From positions 5,873,676 to 5,937,675 of the forward strand of contig JAJEKV010000072.1 of the NCBI GenBank assembly GCA_021234155.1: a stretch of DNA of 64,000 nt, read 5' to 3'. Source of the stretch: Isoetes taiwanensis. Taxonomy: Eukaryota > Streptophyta > Lycopodiopsida > Isoetales > Isoetaceae. Shown here piece by piece: positions 57,649 through 64,000 of the stretch; the first letter of the stretch is position 1, and every line of letters starts with the position of its first letter. The notes below the pieces were generated by a model that had not been told where the DNA came from, did no database searches, and was given only the letters and a program-made list of their open reading frames with translations. A program made the translations under genes and the position numbers.

Positions 57649-58560
57649 ACCTTTGCTCGAGCTTTTGCTTGGAGTAATACCCAACGAGCTTTGTCAACCC
57701 CCGGCAATTCAAAGTGAACTGGCTAGTTTTTGTCGAAGCTTATCGAACATCGGCCATGATTTCTAAGGGAGAGACCAGCGACTACTTGTTTTTGAATAGC
57801 AACGCTGTTTTGGATCACTTGGGTAAGCTTGCCGAGATGAAGAGAGATGAGAGGAGTTGCTATTATCAAAACAAGAGTCTTTATTGAGGAAAGAAGGTGC
57901 TATTCTTTGGAGCGGACATAGCTTGCAAAAGCTATATATGAAAATATAGAGGCCAAGCGAAGTCCAGAGAAGACCTTGAACAGAATTTTCCGAAGAAGTT
58001 GATGCTATTGCAAAACTAAAGAATGATGAAGAAGTTATCGCGAGAGCTTTTTGGAGTCAAAGACTTACAAAAATAGATTCTAAAGGGGAAGAACACATTA
58101 AGTAAAGAAATTTCTTTGTTTGAAGTCCGAAATAGATACCTTTGAGGAATCAATGGCTAAGTGGCATGCAAAGGCTAAGCATATTTCAGCCATGCGACAA
58201 GATAGTGAAAGCACCAAAGCTCGGATGGAGTTGGGTATGGGTGTGTATTTTTGCCTTTGCTAACCATCGATGTATGTATGGGGCATGTGGCCTTTGTTTT
58301 TCCTCAAGAATATGACCTGTTTGTTAAAATAAACCAATGTGGACATAAGTACCATGTGTTTTGCTTTTCAAGTGTCTTTGAAAACTATGCCTTCGTGTGG
58401 TTCCCTCGTTGTGGAGAGGAAGTCCCAAGCAACATTTTGCGAGAACGGGATTCAAAGAATTGATATTGTGATTGAAGAGGACTCTAACTATGAAGATGAA
58501 GAACAAACTGAAAATGCAAACGATGATGAAGATAAGAAGCGAGAAGGATGAAGTTGATAG
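57649..58560 (+). pseudogene. Second coiled-coil plus RING-like gene, diverged and broken
   Basis: Islands after 57649 (LGKLAEMKRDERSCYYQNKS, then DTFEESMAKWHAKAKHISAM at ~58130-58190) look coiled-coil. The frame 58251-58463 carries LLTIDVCMGHVAF, INQCGHKYHVFCF and PRCGEEVPSNIL. The C-x-H-x2-H-x2-C core matches that of 53983-54282 (CQHEYHIACC versus CGHKYHVFCF). The tail 58445-58551 is acidic (EEDSNYEDEEQTENANDDED). Several frame breaks occur. It is the likely partner of the convergent transposon gene at 60181-63840. Confidence 0.45.
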
Positions 58561-59087
58561 CAGCACCACTTTGTACAATAAAACTGCAAGTCTTTGAATT
58601 TAAAGCGTAAAGGACTGCAAAAATAAAGAAAAGGAAGACAAGGGCCAAACACCAAGAAAGACTCGAAACCTGTTGCAAAGTAAGTTTTTGTTCAATGTAT
58701 CTTGTAATGTATTTGTTTTGTGCTAACTTCAATTCTATTTGAACAGTTATAGATATTGACAAATTTGAGTCGTTAAATTTGCTCACATATCTCCCATAAA
58801 AGGTACACATTTAGTTTTAGTATTATAACTTCTCTTTAAGTTACATTAATTTTAAATTAATCTTATGACAAGAAGACCCTGCCAAAGACCTTTGGACAAC
58901 TCCGCAGATAAGAAGACCCCGCCAACCTTTGGACAACCTCGCTGAGACAAGAAGACCCTTGCAAGAACCAAGCTTGGAGCACTGAAGAAAAATGGTAAGT
59001 CTAATCGAAAATTTGAATAGTAGTCCATGTTCAATTTAGTTGTACTAAATATTGATTTCTTGTTGCAGGAAATGTGTCTAACATTCT
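58561..59087. other. Spacer with three imperfect ~40-bp repeats
   Basis: At 58865-58975 the word ACAAGAAGACCC followed by GCCAA and CCTTTGGACAAC recurs about three times. It may be part of the C-terminal coding of the RING-like gene or 3' non-coding. A GTAAGT-type donor (58679) and a TTGCAG acceptor (59064-59069) flank the stretch, so splicing into the next frame is plausible. Confidence 0.4.
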
Positions 59088-59318
59088 TTGTGGAAAAGCG
59101 TCTTTGAAGATGCAAGGTTGGAGCCTATAGAAGATGAAGATGCTGGAGATGTAAAGAACAATGATGCTGAAGAGGATATAGGAGCAGATTTATCACAGGA
59201 TGTAGGAGCAGATTTATCACAGGATGTAGGAGCAGAATCTGAAGAAGAAATCCTTCCAGGTGGTACATTGGAGGAAAATTATCTTGCTTTTAAAAAGGCA
59301 AGACTTTCTGGAATTTAG
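59088..59318 (+). CDS. Acidic terminal exon with GADLSQDV repeats (partial)
   Basis: The frame opens after a TTGTTGCAG acceptor-like site and reads a strongly acidic protein end. The 24-bp unit GGAGCAGATTTATCACAGGA (first 20 bases) is repeated at ~59180-59203 and 59204-59227, encoding GADLSQDV twice plus a third partial GAESEEE. It stops with TAG at 59316-59318. It is probably the C-terminus of the RING-like gene. Confidence 0.4.
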   Translation: MWKSVFEDARLEPIEDEDAGDVKNNDAEEDIGADLSQDVGADLSQDVGAESEEEILPGGTLEENYLAFKKARLSGI

Positions 59319-59489
59319 CAGTCTCTCAGCATCTACCAAGCATCTTATCAAAGATCTACCCGGGGGGAGGATATTATGAGGATTTTTTTTAAATATTATG
59401 TGGATCTTGTATACATGCAACACAATTTTGTTCCATAGTGTTGACATGTTTTTTGTATATTTATGTAATAGCAAGGTTTACACTAATAT

Positions 59490-60178
59490 AAGGTTTGCAT
59501 TCTGGAATATAAGTTTTACATAAGTTTTACATTAGGTTTTTACATAAGGTTTACATTAGGTTTTACATAAGTTTTACATTAGGTTTTACATAAGGTTTAC
59601 ATTAGGTTTTACATTAGGTTTTACATAAGGTTTACATTAGGTTTACATAAGTTTTACCTTAGGTTTTTTACATTAGGTTTACATATGAATAAGGTTTACA
59701 TAAGGTTTACATAAGGTTTACATATGAATAAGGTTTACACAAGGTTTACAAGGTTTATGTATAATAGGAATAGTAATGAATAAGGTTAATGAATAAGGTC
59801 TATATGATATGAAGAATAGCAATGAATAAGGTTTATGAATAAGGTTTACATATGAAGAATAGCAATGTAAGGTTTATGAATATAAGGTGTACATGAATAT
59901 AAGGTTTTTGATTGATAGCTATCTAGCATATGATTGTTTACATATTATTGTTTATGGTTACATATTTGTTTATGATTGTTTATGTTTATGATTGAAAACC
60001 TTGATTGTTTATGATTGAAAACCTTATTGTTTATGGTTACATATTTGTTTATGATTGTTTATGGTTATGATTGACAACCAATTTGATTACATATGAACTA
60101 TGACAACAAATTTACAATATGATTTACAATTTACAATATGTTTCACAATTTACAAATTGGTCTAAGGTTCACAGTTTG
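59490..60178. repeat. AT-rich minisatellite (ACATAAGGTTT / GATTGTTTATG units)
   Basis: From 59515 to 59780 the tract is built of ACATTAGGTTTT and ACATAAGGTTT units. From 59780 to 59900 it shifts to GAATAAGGTTT. From 59935 to 60180 it consists of TTGATTGTTTATGGTTACATA-like units, written here as GATTGTTTATG and GGTTACATA. It separates the convergent RING-like and SDGC-type genes and is non-coding. Confidence 0.85.
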
Positions 60179-60180
60179 AA

Positions 60181-63100
60181 TCACAAAGCATCTTTGCCTT
60201 TTGCTGCTTTTGCTTTTGATTTATTCTTTCCTTTCAGATCATTTCGGGAAGACTCTAAAACTTCTTGAGCATAAATGGATGTGCTTTGATGCAAGCTATC
60301 CATAATTTGATCTTCCACTATGTCAGGGAGCTGAAACAGGTTGTTCCTCAATCTGGTCATATCAAAATTAAATGACCCGAGAACCAAATGGTCAGATACA
60401 CCGTGACTCGGCTCATGTTCTAGCAATTCATACAAGTTACCATTAATCAACTTGTAATATTTTCCAGTGACAACTACTTCATTCCTACCAAACTTTTGCC
60501 CCCAAGGATCCTTGTATGCTTTCTCTATAACATGCTTTGTTCTAGTGCATTTTAAAATATAAAAGTCTACTTTTTCTTTGTTGTTAGGCTCAGCATTGAC
60601 AGCAAAGTTATCTCCAACAGCAATGATATCGATTTCCACTCATGATCTCCTTCAAAAAAATGGGGCCTTCAACAACTTCCTCAACATAGTCAAGACCCAT
60701 AGGTTTTAATTCAGAGTATGACCACGTGCCTATTCTAGCAATGTAGGGACACTTTGCATATTTCCCTAACCAGCCGGTTATGGCGAGTAAAACAAGTGAA
60801 GTTCATATGTGCAACTTGAGTCGGTCAGTTCTTTGAGTAGGCCTCGATGGAATGAAATTTGCTAGAGCGGATAGAGTTGCACAATCATACCTCTCGCCAT
60901 CAACATCTCCTATGCCAACTTCCCAAAAAAATCTGTCAAACACAAGCATTCACAAGCTCAGCAAATTGGAATGTATAAAAATCCAGCAGTTCAACAAAGC
61001 ACACCAGTATCTGTCCTTGCCTTCCATTGTCATGTTGTCACTGAAATGTTTTTTGCAAAAAACCACTACATCATGTGCATTTCTAAGTGGCACTGAATTT
61101 CGTTTTAACATCTCATGAGTTAGGGCTCTCTTAATGACAGCTCCAGCACCATCATGTTCACCTGTTTCTCTATCAGATTAGTGCTGGAAATGAACATTAA
61201 CTCTAGGTGCTTGAAAATGAAAGTTACCTTTCCCATGATAAGAAGCAAAATAATTCCAAGTTATTGGGATGCCACTAGTTTGATAATTTCTTCCTAGAAA
61301 GTAAAATGTTCTACTTCCTTTCCACTGGCTAGAACATCCATCAGACCAAACAATGTGTCTGGCGTGATTTGATTTGTTTTTGGACAAAAATCTTTCGCAT
61401 GATTTGTTCAAACAATGTTGCATAAACAAAGTGTCATGTTCCTCGTCATCCGGAAATGTAGAAGTGAGTTTCTTTGATGATTCTTCTCTCATCTTCATCC
61501 AATTTAGGGTCATCACTTTTGGTGGCATGTCTATATGATATATGCACTAAAATTGTGCAATCGATCATTCCTCCAATGCGGAACTCACGAATTTTTCTTG
61601 CTGAATTTTGAAGTCGTAATTTTCAAAGCAAAATCAATCAATCTGAAACTAATGCATCCTTTGGAAATGTTTCCAAACACTCCTTGAATTGCGGCACGCC
61701 ATCTAGCCTCATAGTTGTGTGGAATGAATTCTTTCAGCCTTTGTTCTAGCATTCGGAAAATATCAAAGACACTTGTGGTCTTGTAAACCGGTTTTAGTGA
61801 CCGTTTTTTTCCCAACTTATAACCACCTTTGCCATCGGGTTCTTCTCTGATTCATATATCTACAACAAATCTGAAATAAAGAATAAAGCTACACCATAAT
61901 GAAGCATAAAAACAGCAACAATCTTAGTACCTTGTCATATGTCTTCCACTCCACCCCGCACACCATTTTTGAAATTCACTTCTTTTGGACATGTTGGCGA
62001 CTTGCTAGGTCCACAACTATTGCACTTGAGAGTTAGGCGATCATGTGCATACCATTCTTCACTTTCATCTCTTGGACAAATAAGAGACCTCCAAAGCTCA
62101 CTTGTTGAAGCATAGGTGCTCTTCCTTGCCATGCATGTTGGTCCAGGACCACAAACTTCACACGTGCATTTACAATTTGGACCATGAATTTTTTCATCAT
62201 GTCTTACTTTGTTCATTGCAAGTCGAATAAAATCTGCTCTCATATGATACACACAACAGCACGTCTCTCTGTCCTTTACTTTCCTGACATAAAGGGGTTT
62301 CAAGGCATGAAATACTGAGAAAGAAACCTCAAACTTAGGATACTCCCTTCAAACGCTTATTTGGTAAAATGAAACACGCTAAAAAAGCGGACACAAGAAT
62401 TACTGGCAATTAGAGCAATTACAAAGAGAATTACAAAGAATTACAAAGAATTACAAAGAATATCCAAAGATGTGCAATCAAACTAACTTGAGTATCCTCC
62501 ATGAAGTGTAATGGATGCATGATCTTGAATCCTTCAGCCACTCTAATCCTTATAACATGTTTCTTGCATGGAGACACTCGTGTGTTATCTCTCCAAAAGT
62601 CAACTATTAGCTTCCTCTCATCATAAGAGAGTCTGTCAAATCTAGTATTCTTCTTGAACATGGACCATGGTCCACTACCATGCTCTGCAGCCAATCTTCT
62701 ATTTCTTTTGCAACCGACACAATCTTCCTATTGATTCATTTGCTTGGCAAAAGCGGACTTGTTAGTTTCACCATTGATTTGTAAAAGTCATTGCAGCACT
62801 TCTTGCTCTCCACACATCTGTATTTTTTGAATACTTATGAGCTGCAAAAGACTCCCTCAAATTGTTAATGATTGTTTTCATTGTGTTTAATTCTTTGCTG
62901 TTTGAGAGATCTAGTTCAGGTATCCACTTTCTAGCACCCCCTAGAATTTCCACTCTTTCTTCAGATGTAGCATTCTCACACAATTCGTTCACAAGCTTGC
63001 CTAATTCTTTTGACAACTTTCTTTTCTTCCAACTGCTGAATGAACCTTTCTTACCAACAGTAGCATCATTTGCAATTTGCACCTAAATTGCCCGATTCAA

Positions 63101-63840
63101 GCATCCACTTCTCTTTTTTACGTCTTTGAATCCTCGATTTCGGCCTGTCTTTTTGAAAGCGGTTTCATAATTCTCTTGGTTTGCAAGCCTTCGCAATTCT
63201 AACTACAAATGAACTAAATTTATCAATGCAAATACCTCTATTATAGCAAGTTCTCAGATATGACAGTCAGATCCAACCTCTACAGCATTGCCAACATCCA
63301 TAACTTCATCATCCTCATTTGATATTCCACCATATTCTCCTGTAATTTTAGCATGTCAGTTTACTTTTTATAAACCAAGTAACAAATTTAAATTGCATAC
63401 TTTCGACATGTTGAAATCATGCTCAAAGTCCATAAACTTCAAGACCATTGAATGAATTACGTTTCCACCGAAAAGCAAAGACATTACATCAGTCAGCAAT
63501 TTAGAACAAAAAAATTCAGCAATTTAATAGCAGAGGCATTTAACAAGGAATACCTGGTCTTTCATCTTCATGATGAAATTCTTGATCTGAATTTTCGGCT
63601 TCAAATGTAGTTTCTTCATTCCTTGTGAAATCCACTGTTTCAATGTGAGTACCAGCTTCGATTTGTGTAGGTGATTCTTCAAGGTAATTTTCTGCAAATT
63701 GTGAAAAAGCACCGTAAATCGCTTGGAATTGTTGACGAACTCTTGCATGCCCGCCAGCAATCCCCGGGCATCAAATTGCGCACAATGCCTGGACACAGAA
63801 GCAAGGAATTCATCTCTCAACTCAAGAACCATAGCTGTGC
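60181..63840 (-). pseudogene. Intron-containing transposon protein of the SDGC...HGKG family (DDE-like), with frameshifts
   Basis: Minus-strand exons in order are an acidic N-terminus (63840-63540, 63339-63280), 63082-62768 (WKKRKLSKELGKLVNELCEN), 62694-62490 (FDRLSYDERKLIVDFWRDNT), 62340-61935 (LYVRKVKDRETCCCVYH plus Cys-rich CKCTCEVCGPGPTC) and 61815-61600 (TTSVFDIFRMLEQRLKEF). Next come 61590-61228 (EEHDTLFMQHC, IVWSDGCSSQWKGSRTFYF, FASYHGKG), then after a 66-nt intron (61227-61162) EHDGAGAVIKRALTHEML, and a C-terminal BAH/chromo-like part (60639-60181). From memory, the motif string HFYISDD, SDGC.QFK, HGKGEHDGAGA is a widespread plant transposon-associated family. One extra G near 61452 breaks ISDDEEHD. 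Further breaks occur near 60640 and in a G run near 61955. Function is inferred as transposase-like. Confidence 0.65.
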
Positions 63841-64000
63841 TTCAAGAAACGCTGAAACAGCATAATTCTGAAGGTGCATCATTTGATTTGGGCGGGGAAA
63901 TTCCAATTCGAATTGGAGATTGCAAACTAAAATTTCGGGATCGATGACTTGGCCAAAAATAGCAGGAATGATGGATCTTGACTCCCGCTCAAGGCTGGCT
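63841..64000. other. Right edge of the window with a 16-bp perfect palindrome
   Basis: TCCAATTCGAATTGGA at 63902-63917 is a perfect palindrome close to the presumed 5' end of the minus-strand transposon gene. It may be promoter or subterminal repeat sequence of the element, or chance. Confidence 0.35.

Noticed and set aside
59490-59780. Telomere-like words (TTAGG, TTTACATTAGG)
   Set aside because: The unit is 11-12 bp with varying text and does not match the plant TTTAGGG repeat in phase; it is an ordinary minisatellite.

Overview
The window looks like a land-plant nuclear contig, probably from a non-angiosperm lineage, though that is only an inference. The reasons are an intron-containing LPR-type multicopper oxidase gene, several families of decayed DNA-transposon genes with short GT-AG introns, an RPA70-like gene of a kind often carried by plant Helitrons, and long AT-rich non-coding stretches. 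No LTR retrotransposon, reverse transcriptase, virus-derived gene, bacterial gene or CRISPR array was recognised.

Layout. 1-3305 is a clean left flank with one small two-exon gene of unknown function (668-1155) and a perfect 42-bp tandem duplication. From about 4126 to 57648 the window holds the same ~26.7-kb block twice in direct orientation: copy A (4126-30957) and copy B (30958-57648). Each copy contains, in order: (1) a minus-strand transposon protein of the VGHTH/DDID type, truncated in copy B; (2) an AT-rich minisatellite; (3) a long plus-strand gene-like stretch of unknown identity, studded with short palindromes and tandem subrepeats; (4) a minus-strand RPA70-like gene; (5) a minus-strand acidic/coiled-coil gene of unknown function; (6) a minus-strand LPR-like multicopper oxidase; (7) a minus-strand pogo/Tigger-type transposase; (8) a divergent plus-strand coiled-coil plus RING-like gene; and (9) a 460-bp captured fragment of the oxidase in opposite orientation. 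From 57649 to 64000 the right flank holds a second RING-like gene (plus strand), an AT-rich minisatellite, and a minus-strand transposon gene with the SDGC...HGKG signature.

The oxidase in copy B (47813-49574, 561 aa, one 76-nt intron) is the only large gene that reads cleanly from start to stop with all copper motifs. In copy A the same gene is split by many small indels. The two copies are almost identical in AT-rich DNA but disagree heavily at CAG/CTG triplets and GC-containing words. This pattern fits uncorrected long-read errors, possibly linked to CHG methylation, better than evolutionary divergence. The junction at ~30958 also has no transposon ends. The 26.7-kb duplication may therefore be a false duplication from two overlapping, poorly polished contig ends. 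Broken reading frames in 4-47 kb should not be taken as proof of pseudogenes.

Biologically, the most interesting points are the oxidase fragment captured at the 3' end of a transposon-borne RING gene, 5 kb from and inverted relative to its likely donor; the family of about 20 intronic palindromes related to CTCGACTTCGCGAAGTCGAG; the divergent pogo transposase/RING gene pair; and the RPA70-like cargo.
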